DNA of 64,000 bases from contig CBDDLH010000016.1 in the NCBI GenBank assembly GCA_965230565.1, positions 1,736,001 through 1,800,000 on the forward strand, given 5' to 3'. Positions 35,081-44,723 of the stretch are shown one piece after another. Origin of the DNA: BCD1 sp965230565 (GTDB taxonomy: Bacteria > Bacteroidota > Bacteroidia > Chitinophagales > Saprospiraceae). Positions within the stretch are counted from its first letter, which is position 1. Each line of letters opens with the position of its first letter. The notes under the pieces were generated by a model. That model did not search any database and was not told the origin of the DNA. It was given only the letters and a program-made list of their open reading frames with translations. The position numbers were made by a program, and so were the translations under genes.

Positions 35081-35226
35081 TGTTTTAACAGGTTGAGGCA
35101 ATTTGGAATTATTACCCCAATTTATTGCCAAGTTGGAAGGTGATTGGTTATTTTTATCGCTCAAAAATCTAGTTGTTGCCTTTTGAAAAAGAGACGCTGA
35201 CAAAAGGAACATTTGAGCAATTAAAT

Positions 35227-37416
35227 ATGAAAACAAACGATCAGTTAAAAACGTTTGGGACTTTTGGCGGTGTATTCACCCCTACCCTGCTGACTATCCT
35301 TGGTGTGATCATGTATCTCAGGTTAGGCTGGGTGGTAGGTAATGCAGGGCTTTTGGGAGCCTGGCTCATCATTACACTTTCCTTCCTGATCACGCTGGCC
35401 ACAGCCTTATCCATGTCTTCCATCACAACCAACATCAGGATTGGAGCAGGAGGTGCTTATGCCATCATTTCACAATCCCTTGGTCTGGAAGTTGGAGGAA
35501 GTCTGGGCATACCTCGATATGTATCTCAGGGGTTAGCAGTAACCATGTATATTTTTGGTTTCAGGGAGGGCTGGTTGTCGATTTTCCCCGATCATCACCC
35601 CTTTCTTATTGACCTGATCGTGTTTGTCTTAATCTATGGTATTGCCTATAAAAGTGCAGACCTGGCCATAAAAACGCAATACATTATTATGGCCATAATT
35701 TTTGCTTCCCTTGTGGTCATAGTCCTTGCTGCCTATTTCGGTTCCATGCAGGAATCTACTGTTGATATACTAAAATGGGGAACGTTTCGCGGTTCGGTAG
35801 AAAACAATTTTTCAGGTTCGAATTTCTGGTTGGTTTTTGCGGTATTTTTTCCTGCAGCAACAGGAATAATGGCCGGAGCAAATATGTCCGGAGAGTTAAA
35901 AGACCCCCGAAAAAGCATTCCTGTAGGTACACTATGGGCCATTGCAGTAAGTTTCGTGATATATATGGGATTGGCTTTTTGGGTGGCAAGATCAGCCAGT
36001 GATGATGAATTGTTGACTAATTATAATGTAATGATCGACAAGTCATTTTTCCCTCCTCTGGTCATTGCAGGAGTTTTGGGAGCCACCTTTTCTTCGGCGC
36101 TCGCTTCAATGGTAGGTTCCTCCAGGATATTATATGCCATGGGGAAACACGGAGTTTTACCTGGCAGTCAATGGTTGGGAAATATAGATAATTCTGGTCA
36201 ACCCAGGAATGCCATGTTTATAACAGGAGCTATGGTTTTCCTTGCAATGCTTTTGCGTGACCTGAATGCAATAGCACCGCTGGTTACGCTTTTCTTCCTG
36301 ATTACCTATGCGATGTTAAATGTTGTGGTCATTATTGAACAAAAACTAGGCTTGATCAGCTTTAGACCCATCTTCCCAGTGCCCAGGTGGATACCATGGG
36401 TAGGGCTGATAACTTCCATTTTTGCCATGTTTATCATCAATCCAACATTGAGTTTAATTTCGTTGGTTTTGGTTGTCGCGGTTTATGGTATTCTAACCCA
36501 GAAAAAATTAATAACGCCCTTTGAAGATGTCAGGAGCGGCATATTTATTTCATTTGCCGAATGGGCGGCCAAACATACTTCCAGTATCACACATCGGCAG
36601 GAAAGAGCATGGAAACCAAACCTTCTGGTTCCGGTAACTAACCATCATTCCATAAAAGGTGTTTTTTACTTCCTTCAGAATATTGCCTTTCCAAAAGGCT
36701 CCATTAAACTTTTGGGTATTAACTCAGATAATACCAACATTGGATTTACTCAAAAAATCGATGAACTTTCAAAAGCATTTCAGCACCGCGGGGTGTTTTC
36801 CTCATGGACGGTTATCAGGACCGATGATTTTGCCAATGGGGTTAACTTCGCTAATCAGGCTTACAAAGGCTCTTTTTTCAGACCTAATATTGTCTTCCTC
36901 AATATGCTTGACAGGGCATCTCACGAAAAAGATTTCCTCGACATAATCACTGAATCGACACGCCTGAAGATCGGAGTAATGGTGTATTTTCAGCATCTTA
37001 AATCGGGACTTGGTCAACGTCAGGTGATTAACATCTGGATAAGGAACCGGGCTCCATACTGGAAAATATCCTGGGACATTGGAAACCTTGATTTATCCAT
37101 TCTTGTAGCTTATAAACTTAAGAAAAACTGGGCAGCAAGGATCAGGCTTGTTACGGTCGTAGATAATGAGGAACAAGAAAAGCAGGCAGCAAACTTTATG
37201 GCTAAATTGATCGATCTTGCAAGACTTCCAAAAACGGAAACATTGATTCAAGTTGGCAAATTCAATGAATTCATCTTAAATGCGCCGGATGCCGACCTTA
37301 ATATATTCGGACTTGTTGACAAACCGGATTTTGATTTTATGGAGAACATGGTCGAAAAGACTCAGACAACATGCCTGTTCATACGGGATTCGGGCATGGA
37401 GAATATTTTGGCTTGA
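35227..37416 (+). CDS. SLC12-type cation-chloride cotransporter (amino acid permease superfamily)
   Basis: A 729-residue protein from ATG 35227; the frame opens at 35173 with TTG, which adds 18 polar residues and is rejected. The N-terminus (FGTFGGVFTPTLLTILGVIM then YLRLGWVVGNAG) is the hallmark of Na-K-Cl/K-Cl cotransporters. About twelve membrane helices run to about 460 (with PAATGIMAGANMSGELKDPR and SALASMVGSSRILYAMGKHG), followed by a long cytoplasmic domain (about 470-729) as in eukaryotic SLC12 proteins. It should carry chloride with K and/or Na for ion or volume balance. Ion specificity cannot be read. Confidence 0.92.
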   Translation: MKTNDQLKTFGTFGGVFTPTLLTILGVIMYLRLGWVVGNAGLLGAWLIITLSFLITLATALSMSSITTNIRIGAGGAYAIISQSLGLEVGGSLGIPRYVSQGLAVTMYIFGFREGWLSIFPDHHPFLIDLIVFVLIYGIAYKSADLAIKTQYIIMAIIFASLVVIVLAAYFGSMQESTVDILKWGTFRGSVENNFSGSNFWLVFAVFFPAATGIMAGANMSGELKDPRKSIPVGTLWAIAVSFVIYMGLAFWVARSASDDELLTNYNVMIDKSFFPPLVIAGVLGATFSSALASMVGSSRILYAMGKHGVLPGSQWLGNIDNSGQPRNAMFITGAMVFLAMLLRDLNAIAPLVTLFFLITYAMLNVVVIIEQKLGLISFRPIFPVPRWIPWVGLITSIFAMFIINPTLSLISLVLVVAVYGILTQKKLITPFEDVRSGIFISFAEWAAKHTSSITHRQERAWKPNLLVPVTNHHSIKGVFYFLQNIAFPKGSIKLLGINSDNTNIGFTQKIDELSKAFQHRGVFSSWTVIRTDDFANGVNFANQAYKGSFFRPNIVFLNMLDRASHEKDFLDIITESTRLKIGVMVYFQHLKSGLGQRQVINIWIRNRAPYWKISWDIGNLDLSILVAYKLKKNWAARIRLVTVVDNEEQEKQAANFMAKLIDLARLPKTETLIQVGKFNEFILNAPDADLNIFGLVDKPDFDFMENMVEKTQTTCLFIRDSGMENILA

Positions 37417-37428
37417 TTGGAATGAATA

Positions 37429-37447
37429 TTCAAGGTGATGCTTTGAA
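37429..37447. terminator. Short hairpin after the cotransporter gene
   Basis: TTCAAGG and CTTTGAA pair (one wobble) around TGATG, 13 bp after the stop. A near-identical hairpin (TCAAGG-TGATG-CCTTGA, 39597-39613) follows the PorP/SprF gene. Neither has a U run, so termination is uncertain. Confidence 0.4.
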
Positions 37448-37508
37448 ATTAAACCCAAAATTCAGGAACCAATTCATGTCATCCGTAATTATTATAGAAA
37501 AACAAAAC

Positions 37509-37838
37509 ATGGCATTACCTAAAAAGGGGCTCAGAAAATTAACTGTCGACGAAAAAAAATACTATTGGACTGTAAAAAGGGATTACTACATCCAGAGCCT
37601 GGTGATAGGAATCGGATTGGTTGCTGAACCCAATAAACATATCAAATTCCATGTCAGTTACAAAGATCCGTGGTTGGAATTTCCGGACTCCACCACCAAT
37701 GATGTCAATGTCATTTCTCCAAAACTGGTTCGGGAAGCCATATTGTTTGCTAATGTCAATGACGACATAAAATGGAGTGGGAAAAAAGACTCCATCATGA
37801 AGTATGAGGATGGACAGTTTGAGACGCTTAATAAATGA
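37509..37838 (+). CDS. Hypothetical protein of a conserved small family
   Basis: From ATG 37509 the product is 109 residues, starting MALPKKGLRKLTVDEKKYYW. This pattern (MALP-x-x-G-x-R-K-L/I-x-V-D, then an aromatic motif) recurs in small uncharacterised proteins of several phyla. A longer frame begins at 37371 but would overlap the preceding gene. It is soluble and beta-rich by eye, with no signal peptide. Function unknown. The AlkD gene follows after 52 bp. Confidence 0.6.
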   Translation: MALPKKGLRKLTVDEKKYYWTVKRDYYIQSLVIGIGLVAEPNKHIKFHVSYKDPWLEFPDSTTNDVNVISPKLVREAILFANVNDDIKWSGKKDSIMKYEDGQFETLNK

Positions 37839-37890
37839 TAACCATTTATCATAATACAAGAAATCATCTTTAGGCAAAAATGAAAACAAA

Positions 37891-38592
37891 ATGAAAGATC
37901 TCATCAATGACATCATTGCCTCCCTGAAAAGCTTCCAGGATCCTAACCGGATTGAATTTGCTGCAAAGTCCTACCCTACTGGCATGAAGGTCATTGGGGT
38001 AACCAACCCGAATGTGAAGTTGATATTGAAGGAATTAAAAACCCAAACCAAAAAATATTCAGGCAGAGAGAAAATCGAATTGGCCAAAAAACTAGCAGAT
38101 ACCAATATTTTTGAATGCCAGCACATCGCTTTTGAATTCATCGGAAAAGACAAAAAAGCGCTCAAAGCATTAACGGAAAAAGACATCGATGATTTTGATA
38201 AAAATCTTGACAACTGGGTTTCTGTGGATTGTTTCAGCGCATACCTGGTCGGTTATGCCTGGAGGGAGCAAATCATTTCAACTAAAAAAGTAAAATCCTA
38301 TTATGATTCGACAGACTTCTGGAGAAGGAGAATTGCTATTGTAGCCACCGTTTCTCTGAACCAAAAAGCACGTGGAGGTACCGGGGATACAAAGCGTACC
38401 CTTGAAATATGCTCATTAGCCATTGATGACCATCAAGATATGATCAATAAAGCCTTATCCTGGGCATTGAGAGAGCTGGCTAAAATTGACAAAAACCCTG
38501 TGATCGAATTTATTGAAAAATATGAAGGCAGGCTCCACTCAAGAGTTTTGCGGGAAGTGAAGCATAAACTCACCACCGGAACAAAAAATTAA
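37891..38592 (+). CDS. DNA alkylation repair protein, AlkD-like
   Basis: A 233-residue all-helical HEAT-like-repeat protein. The segments NWVSVDCFSAYLVG and STDFWRRRIAIVATV correspond to the conserved Trp/Asp and Trp/Arg regions of AlkD glycosylases, which remove N3- and N7-alkylated bases without base flipping. The last part (LSWALRELAKIDKNPVIEFI) is also typical. It lies 52 bp after a small hypothetical gene and 19 bp before the PorP/SprF gene, all on the plus strand. Confidence 0.88.
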   Translation: MKDLINDIIASLKSFQDPNRIEFAAKSYPTGMKVIGVTNPNVKLILKELKTQTKKYSGREKIELAKKLADTNIFECQHIAFEFIGKDKKALKALTEKDIDDFDKNLDNWVSVDCFSAYLVGYAWREQIISTKKVKSYYDSTDFWRRRIAIVATVSLNQKARGGTGDTKRTLEICSLAIDDHQDMINKALSWALRELAKIDKNPVIEFIEKYEGRLHSRVLREVKHKLTTGTKN

Positions 38593-38611
38593 CCCAAAAC
38601 AAAATTATCTC

Positions 38612-39577
38612 ATGCGACGAAATGAAATAAAAAAGATATTAACCCTGGTCTGGCTTTTTTTACTGTTATCCAATATTTTCCCTACATCAGCTCAGGATGC
38701 GACCTTTACACAATGGGAAAACATGCCGGTTCATTTTAATCCGTCATTAACGGGAAACTTTGAAGGGCTCCTCAGGTTTCGTGCAAAATACCGGGACCAG
38801 TGGCGTTCAGTTCTGGAAAAAAGTGCTTATAAAACCAGTGCCGTTTCTTTCGAATATAAATTTAAAAAAGGCAGTAAACGTAAATTAAGTATCGGAACTC
38901 ATTCCATTTTGGAAAGTGCAGGCCAATCGAGCTCCGGCAATTCATTTAATTTCTCAACATCCATATCCCAAAACCTTGGTAATGTAAAACGCGCACACCA
39001 TAAACTTGCTCTTGGATTTAATTTGGGTATAGCAACAAATAAATTAGACCTGGATAAAATAATCTGGCCACCAGGAGTAGACCCGGAGGGTTTGAAGTCG
39101 AAAAATAGCTATCCTGATTTTTCAACCGGTTTTAATTGGCAATACATTTCCGATAACCATTTTCAAATCCAGCTTGGGTCAGGGATAGCTCATTTAAACA
39201 GGCCAAACATATCTTTTAGTGAAACAGGTATTGACAGGCTATATATTCGTTATTCAATCCACGGAAATGCAGAAATCCCTTTAATGTCTAAAGCATCTCT
39301 GAGTCCATCATTCCTATACCTGAAACAAGGAATTATTGATCAGCTATTGTTTGGTCTTGCAGGAAAAATATATTTCATATCAAATGATAATGATTTTTTT
39401 CAAATAGGGCTTTATGCAAAAACAACTCAAAATTATTACGGTACGGATTTAAACATATTTGTTTTGTCGACAATGATGGAATTCAACTCCATTCTGTTTG
39501 GATTTTCAGTTGATCATTTTCAAAGTATAAAAAGCAATGCATATGAGTTTTCTATAGGGTATATTTTGGGGAAATAA
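38612..39577 (+). CDS. Type IX secretion system PorP/SprF family membrane protein
   Basis: A 321-residue outer-membrane protein with a signal sequence (MRRNEIKKILTLVWLFLLLS, cleavage near TSAQ) and the family opening QDATFTQWENMPVHFNPSLTG followed by RFRAKYRDQWRSVL. The rest is beta barrel. PorP/SprF proteins bind PorE-type partners and anchor certain T9SS substrates; Bacteroidota genomes carry many copies, often next to large surface proteins. Here no such partner is adjacent. It starts 19 bp after the alkD-like gene. Confidence 0.9.
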   Translation: MRRNEIKKILTLVWLFLLLSNIFPTSAQDATFTQWENMPVHFNPSLTGNFEGLLRFRAKYRDQWRSVLEKSAYKTSAVSFEYKFKKGSKRKLSIGTHSILESAGQSSSGNSFNFSTSISQNLGNVKRAHHKLALGFNLGIATNKLDLDKIIWPPGVDPEGLKSKNSYPDFSTGFNWQYISDNHFQIQLGSGIAHLNRPNISFSETGIDRLYIRYSIHGNAEIPLMSKASLSPSFLYLKQGIIDQLLFGLAGKIYFISNDNDFFQIGLYAKTTQNYYGTDLNIFVLSTMMEFNSILFGFSVDHFQSIKSNAYEFSIGYILGK

Positions 39578-39596
39578 ATAAACTTTCTATTCCACT

Positions 39597-39613
39597 TCAA
39601 GGTGATGCCTTGA
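39597..39613. terminator. Short hairpin after the PorP/SprF gene
   Basis: TCAAGG-TGATG-CCTTGA, a perfect 6-bp stem starting about 20 bp after the stop; no U run. Confidence 0.4.
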
Positions 39614-39799
39614 CAAAATGAAATATCACCCGAGAGTTTTTAACAAGCTCACCATTGGAAGAAAGAATTAAATTCATAATATTTTCTGTCTAATTAAATT
39701 GAACCGTCAAGTAAAAACCATGAATATTAGGAAAATATAACGTTTTGCTTTTTTGATAACAAATGCAATACCTTAAAACCTACAACAAAAAAAAAACCA

Positions 39800-40222
39800 A
39801 TGATCAACACCATTTTATACAGTTTACTTTTCCTTATATTTCTTGTTATTTGGCAATACATGCGTAGTACAGCCCAAAATAACAGATCCTGGAAAACGCT
39901 GCTGGCGGAATATTCAACAATGGAAACCTCTAAAACATTGTCGGGCAGGTACCTCAATATTATAACTTGTTATTTTGACGAACGTTATTTAAAACGCATA
40001 TATAAATTCTACGACACTCCGAAAGGACTCCTGATTTCCCCCAGTCCACAATTCTTTATTAAACAAAGCGTCCTGATTCCCTGGCAGGCTATAGAGACTG
40101 GTGAATTGCACAATCGTGGATACGCAACCATGCAACGTTTAAAATTTGAAAAAGCAGAAGCTGCGAAAATAGATATTACCAGAGCAGATTTTATCCAGTA
40201 TATTCAACCGAATATCAAATAA
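39800..40222 (+). CDS. Membrane-anchored hypothetical protein
   Basis: A 140-residue protein with an N-terminal membrane helix (MINTILYSLLFLIFLVIWQYM) and a small soluble domain containing GLLISPSPQFFIKQSVLIPW, which looks like a PH-like/bacterial PH fold module. I do not recognise a named family. The upstream spacer (39614-39799) shows nothing clear. Confidence 0.6.
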   Translation: MINTILYSLLFLIFLVIWQYMRSTAQNNRSWKTLLAEYSTMETSKTLSGRYLNIITCYFDERYLKRIYKFYDTPKGLLISPSPQFFIKQSVLIPWQAIETGELHNRGYATMQRLKFEKAEAAKIDITRADFIQYIQPNIK

Positions 40223-40337
40223 GAAATTCCTGTATTCATAAAAAACAACTTTTACATCCCGTTTACATTGTTTTACATCCATAGAATTACCGGTTGCCTG
40301 TATTCCCTTAGCTTTATGACAAATAAAAAATCTGTAA

Positions 40338-41255
40338 ATGATGAAAAAAATCTTGTTACTGCCTTTGTTCATGATGACCATGGTACTCATCTCCTGCGGA
40401 CAAAAAGAAGTGTTAACCACCGAAGAAGCTTCAACCATAAAAGAAGAACAAACGAAAGCATCTAAAAAGGACCCCAAACACCCTTATGGGGGATGGTATT
40501 GCCCCGATAACATTCGGGGTTTTCCGGCAGTAGACATACAGGATCTGGACAAAGTTCCGGTTGTTCAGGATCGCCTGCCTACAAAGGAAGAAACCAGGAA
40601 TGGTATTTCCCTGATGTTTTTTGACACTGAACGTACTCCTGATGCCAGACCATTGGATATTAAACTCCCCAAATTAGCCAGATACTATTCTGATATCACC
40701 AGAAAAAATGAACTGGTAGTGCTTATTCAGGCGGTCATTGTCCGAAATGATACAGTGGCAGGTTTCCGGTATTTAAATGGAGGGAATGGTTCCTCCTGGT
40801 TCAGTGACCTGGAACTGGTTGGAGAAGAAGAGGTGGACCAACTTAGCCAAACACGCTTTGTAACCTTCAATTCAAAAATCAACGCTTCTCCTGACAAAAT
40901 CTGGGACGTAATGACCAATCCCGGCAATACAGATGCTTTGGGAAAAGTATTTGCCGAAAACAATTTCATAAAACCGGATCGCAAAGATGATCCTTTGAAT
41001 CAATTTAATTATTTACCACAAAACTTAGGTGATAAAGGGCTGCTTACTGCCTTTTGGAAAGATTTGTATGTTCAGGTAGACTACAATTTAGACGGCTCTC
41101 ACTGTGTTGAGAAGGTGCTTTTGTTGCCAGGTGAAGACAAAACAGACACCAATATTCATATCGTTATTGGCCCCTTTGAAGATAATTATGTTTTACAAAA
41201 AATAGTCTGGGAGAATTGGTTTAAGCAAGTAGTGGAATTGAGCGAGGAGCAGTAA
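40338..41255 (+). CDS. Lipoprotein with START/Bet v1-like C-terminal domain
   Basis: A 305-residue protein with lipoprotein signal MMKKILLLPLFMMTMVLISC (Cys20) and an N-terminal region rich in Lys and Glu. The segment KINASPDKIWDVMTNPGNTD (about 178-198) resembles the start of SRPBCC/START-type hydrophobic-ligand folds. The first half, with HPYGGWYCPDNIRGFPAVD, is not recognised. It may bind a hydrophobic molecule in the envelope. The gene is convergent with the histidine kinase, whose stop codon is 1 bp away. Confidence 0.65.
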   Translation: MMKKILLLPLFMMTMVLISCGQKEVLTTEEASTIKEEQTKASKKDPKHPYGGWYCPDNIRGFPAVDIQDLDKVPVVQDRLPTKEETRNGISLMFFDTERTPDARPLDIKLPKLARYYSDITRKNELVVLIQAVIVRNDTVAGFRYLNGGNGSSWFSDLELVGEEEVDQLSQTRFVTFNSKINASPDKIWDVMTNPGNTDALGKVFAENNFIKPDRKDDPLNQFNYLPQNLGDKGLLTAFWKDLYVQVDYNLDGSHCVEKVLLLPGEDKTDTNIHIVIGPFEDNYVLQKIVWENWFKQVVELSEEQ

Positions 41256-41256
41256 T

Positions 41257-43326
41257 TTAGGATGATTTTTCCATTTTGCCGCCAAAAGGTACGGTAAAGG
41301 AAAACTTACTCCCTTTGCCTTCTTCACTCTCAACCCAGATATCCCCACCAAGGTTTTTGACGATCTTCTTACTGATGGACAATCCGAGACCGGCGCCTTT
41401 GTATTCCTTGCGAATATGGAGGCGCTGGAACATGTCAAAAATCTTGTTGTGGAAATCCTTCTCGATGCCGATACCATTATCCTGAACAGCAATTTCACAC
41501 AACCCGTCTTCCCTGACTTTAGAGGAAACATGAATTTTTGGACGGGAACTGTTATTGTACTTCATCGCATTTTCGATGAGGTTCTTAAGCACCAGGAATA
41601 GTTGAGGAGAATTTCCAATCACCGGGTGCAGTTGATCCACTTTCAGGTCAACCTTTTTTTCGGAAATAGAAGCCTGTAGCACTTTTATTATTCTGTCAAC
41701 AATGTTATTCATATCTACAATCTCCTTTCGAATATCGATATTTTCAAGTCTGGCGAATTCCAGAACACCCTCAATGAGGGCATGCATTTGTCGTGCATTA
41801 CCTTTAACAGTATGCATATAATCTTCGGTCTCTTCATCGAGACCACCATCGAGTTTACGTTCGATCAGTTCCGTAAAACTGATGATATTTCTCAGAGGCT
41901 CCTTGAGGTCATGAGATGTGATATAGGCAAACTGTTCTAATTCTTTATTGGATTTTTCCAGTTGTTGATTGGAATGTAACAGGGCGCTGGTTCGTTCATC
42001 AACTTCCTTTTGCAACTCCTGGTTAAAAGTCTGCTTCCGCTTATTTCTCTGAAATAAACTCCAGGCAGCAAAAGAGACAAATAACAATGCCAGAGCTGCC
42101 AGCCACCCCAGAATAGTACGACGCTGCAGTTGGGCTTCACTTCTGGCCTGCTGCTCCTTTAGTAATTTTAGCTCAGCTTCTCTTTCACGAGTTTCGAACT
42201 GAATGGACAGTTCATTCATCTGCAGGGTCTGCTCTTCGCTGAATATACTGTCGTTGACTGCCTGATAAAGCGTTTGATAATTGAAGGCCTGTTCAAAATT
42301 TTCAGCTTGTTTGTAATTCTCTGCAATCGTGGAGTAAAGGTCCCGAATACTCTGTTTGGCTCCAAGTTTCTTGGCTATATCGAGGGCTTCAAAACAATAG
42401 TCATTGGAGGTTTTCAGGTTTCCCTGCTTTTGGGCAACCTCCCCCATGAGACCTAAAATCCTGGCTTTACCCTCTATATCACCAATCTGTTCCGCTATTT
42501 CAAGAGCACGGGCAAACTCCCTGGAAGCCTGTTCATATTTTCCTTCATTGAACCTGACCTCACCCATGGTAGCCAACAAATAACTGACACCTATCTGGTC
42601 ATTGATCAACTCAGAGATCTTCAATGCCTCTTCGTATTTTTCCAGGGCCTCCGGAGAACGGCCCATGCCATCAAGGGATTCCCCAACGTTGGTAAGGGTT
42701 ATGGACATGCCCAACGAGTCTTTTCGTTCCCGCTGAAAAGCCAGGGCCCGTTCAAAATAGGCCAGGGCTTCCTCTTTTTTACCTTGTTCAAAATAAATAA
42801 TCCCTATGTTATTGGTCAGATTGGCAATAGCCAGGTCATTTCCCTGATCTTCGAGAACATCGAGTGCTTCAAGATAAAACTTCATAGCCTCATTGAGGTC
42901 CCCTCTGTTGGCGTGGATCAGCCCGATATTATTAAGGAATTGCGGGATAAAATCCTTCAGATTATTTTCCCTGGAAATTTCAAGTCCCTGCTCAAAATAC
43001 TCAAGAGATTTAATAAACTCCCCCTTCCGCTTATAACCAATACCTATGAGATTCAAAGAATTGACGATCCTGCTTTGATCCTCGAGCTCTTCGGCAATAG
43101 CTTTGGCCTCAGTGGCATATTCGATAATGTTATCAGGACTGGTGGATTCGTAAGCTGTGGCTAATCTTTGGAAAAGGTTGTACCTGGTAGTATCTTCGGT
43201 TGCTGTCTGAATTTCACGGAGGAGGCTGTCAGCAAGGGGGTTTTGCTGAGCAATTCCTGTCATTCCCACCAAAATGAAGGTATACAGGAATAGGGTTTTT
43301 AATCCGGCCGATAATTTTTTACCCAT
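41257..43326 (-). CDS. TPR sensor histidine kinase
   Basis: A 689-residue protein: signal sequence (MGKKLSAGLKTLFLYTFILVG), periplasmic tetratricopeptide repeats (about 70-370, e.g. YEEALKISELINDQIGVSYL), a membrane helix (about 395-418), a coiled coil, and a HisKA domain with His472 in ITSHDLKEPLRN. The HATPase domain has ENAMKYN, DNGIGIE and GAGLGLSISKKI. This TPR-kinase layout is common in Bacteroidota. The cognate regulator is not adjacent. TPRs probably sense a protein or peptide signal. Confidence 0.92.
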   Translation of the reverse strand: MGKKLSAGLKTLFLYTFILVGMTGIAQQNPLADSLLREIQTATEDTTRYNLFQRLATAYESTSPDNIIEYATEAKAIAEELEDQSRIVNSLNLIGIGYKRKGEFIKSLEYFEQGLEISRENNLKDFIPQFLNNIGLIHANRGDLNEAMKFYLEALDVLEDQGNDLAIANLTNNIGIIYFEQGKKEEALAYFERALAFQRERKDSLGMSITLTNVGESLDGMGRSPEALEKYEEALKISELINDQIGVSYLLATMGEVRFNEGKYEQASREFARALEIAEQIGDIEGKARILGLMGEVAQKQGNLKTSNDYCFEALDIAKKLGAKQSIRDLYSTIAENYKQAENFEQAFNYQTLYQAVNDSIFSEEQTLQMNELSIQFETREREAELKLLKEQQARSEAQLQRRTILGWLAALALLFVSFAAWSLFQRNKRKQTFNQELQKEVDERTSALLHSNQQLEKSNKELEQFAYITSHDLKEPLRNIISFTELIERKLDGGLDEETEDYMHTVKGNARQMHALIEGVLEFARLENIDIRKEIVDMNNIVDRIIKVLQASISEKKVDLKVDQLHPVIGNSPQLFLVLKNLIENAMKYNNSSRPKIHVSSKVREDGLCEIAVQDNGIGIEKDFHNKIFDMFQRLHIRKEYKGAGLGLSISKKIVKNLGGDIWVESEEGKGSKFSFTVPFGGKMEKSS

Positions 43327-43483
43327 AAATGGAGGAAAATGGCAACCGAAATATCAGTGTTTATATTCCATTCCCCAATAGCAGGAATGAACAGAACACC
43401 ATTAAAGTAAGCGGTTAAAAATTATAATAATTGTGAAAGATACGGAACAAAGGAGAAGATGACCAAAATTCCCTTGAAATTTT

Positions 43484-44095
43484 TTATCTCATTTTAGGGC
43501 GTTTCCTTTTTCCTCCCTGGCGCATCATGGCACCACCTGCCTTACCCATTCTTGCAGCAGCCTTCATTTGCCCTCTGTTTTGAAGTGCCTTTTCAAGCAT
43601 TTTCTTTTGTTCCTTAATATTCGCGTCTGTTAGCTTAAGGTTTTTAAGATTGCGATAATGTACCTGCGCCTGCTTCCAACGATTCTTGGAAGCAGCGATA
43701 TTGGCTAACTGAATCTGGATCATAGCCTTTTCATTATCCGTAGGCACATTGATAGCTTCTGCCTTCTTAAGGTACATTTCACCTGTTTCAATATCTTTTC
43801 TGAACATGGCGATATTACCCTTTAGCATGTAAAAATAAGCACGATTGGTGGCATATAACAACCTTGGGAAAATAGTCAGGTTGAGTATTTTTTCTGCTTT
43901 ATCGAAGTTTTCCGTTTGCAAAGCTTTGGCAGCAGTCCCTACTGTTCCCAACAGAAAATAAGCAACCAATAAAATGAGGCCGGCCAACCACAATGGGAAA
44001 CCATACCAAAACCCCTGAGTCATCGACAATACTACTCCACCTCCGATACCCACAACAATAAGGGCTATTTTCAAATAAGGATTTATCGTAAACAT
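43484..44095 (-). CDS. TPR-containing membrane protein with basic tail
   Basis: A 203-residue protein with two membrane helices (about 8-24 and 33-52), a TPR-like helical region (about 60-160, NRAYFYMLKGNIAMFRKD) and a strongly basic C-terminus (RQGGKRKRPKMR). Not assigned to a named family; similar two-helix/TPR proteins occur in Bacteroidota. Its promoter shows TACCTTTG 20 bp upstream of the ATG and an overlapping inverted repeat. Confidence 0.65.
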   Translation of the reverse strand: MFTINPYLKIALIVVGIGGGVVLSMTQGFWYGFPLWLAGLILLVAYFLLGTVGTAAKALQTENFDKAEKILNLTIFPRLLYATNRAYFYMLKGNIAMFRKDIETGEMYLKKAEAINVPTDNEKAMIQIQLANIAASKNRWKQAQVHYRNLKNLKLTDANIKEQKKMLEKALQNRGQMKAAARMGKAGGAMMRQGGKRKRPKMR

Positions 44096-44114
44096 ATTTC
44101 AATCAAATTTTGCG

Positions 44115-44153
44115 CAAAGGTAACAACTCCCTTGCATTTTGAGGGAAGTTGTT
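44115..44153 (-). promoter_or_regulatory. -7 element (TACCTTTG) and overlapping inverted repeat
   Basis: TACCTTTG on the minus strand (44115-44122) precedes the TPR protein gene. The repeat AACAACT (44122-44128) + CCCT and AGGG + AGTTGTT (44147-44153) overlaps the spacer and -33 region, where a repressor could block polymerase. Confidence 0.5.
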
Positions 44154-44195
44154 CTAAATAAAACAACAAAATGAGGGGAAAGATGAGTTTTGGGC

Positions 44196-44223
44196 AAAAA
44201 AAAAGGGAGCAAAATTTGCTCCC
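44196..44223 (-). terminator. Strong minus-strand terminator 500 bp beyond the nearest gene
   Basis: GGGAGCA and TGCTCCC pair (9 bp possible) and on the minus strand are followed by nine Ts. The nearest upstream minus gene, the HtrA protease, stops at 44724, so it ends either a very long 3' UTR or an unannotated RNA. Confidence 0.75.
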
Positions 44224-44723
44224 TCTCAGAAAAACACCTAAAACCCATATTATATCTTAAAAATCGTATTTTTTCTTTTTGACAGACTGAAGACAGAAGT
44301 TGACCTCAGTCAAAAAACTTTATTTGTTCCATGCTTCTGCTTCAGTTTGCCATAGTACGTTTGCCGCAATCCAATCGCCTCATTTCAGTTTCCGTTCAGT
44401 TAAGGATTATACTCATCCCCTTTCTAATTTCACTTATTAAGACGGCAGTTTTTCCTAAGGTCACTCGGAAATAACTTTTTTTTTAAATTTTTATATTAAA
44501 ATTTCACATATCATTGATAATCAATAATATAGGATATGTAATTTTTTTTCATTTTTTTGTTACCCAAGATAAAAAGACCATTTCAGAAAGAAAAAGGGAG
44601 GGATCTGGTTACTTTTCTATCCATAAAAAGGGGGGAAATTTGATTTACCTTTGCAAGCGGCGCACATTACATTCAGTTCAACTTTTATCCATAGACCAAA
44701 AGTGCCGGAAACAACAACCAAAT
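44224..44723. other. 500-bp gene-free region with inverted repeats; possible ncRNA
   Basis: No gene is supported. It contains TTTTTGAC/GTCAAAAA (44276-44316) with an embedded dyad TTGAC-CTCA-GTCAA (44300-44313), an AT-rich palindromic stretch with ACATATC/GATATGT (44506-44539) and ATTGATAATCAAT, and a plus-strand TACCTTTG (44646-44653) that would fire antisense to the protease gene. Confidence 0.5.

Noticed and set aside
35173..35226. Upstream TTG start for the SLC12-type cotransporter
   Set aside because: It would add 18 polar residues before the conserved N-terminus; ATG 35227 fits the family.
44325..44395. Minus-strand stretch reading like a short basic peptide (TYYGKLKQKHGTNK) reminiscent of ribosomal protein THX
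   Set aside because: No start codon in frame, a stop close upstream, and the THX core motif is not matched; chance is likelier.
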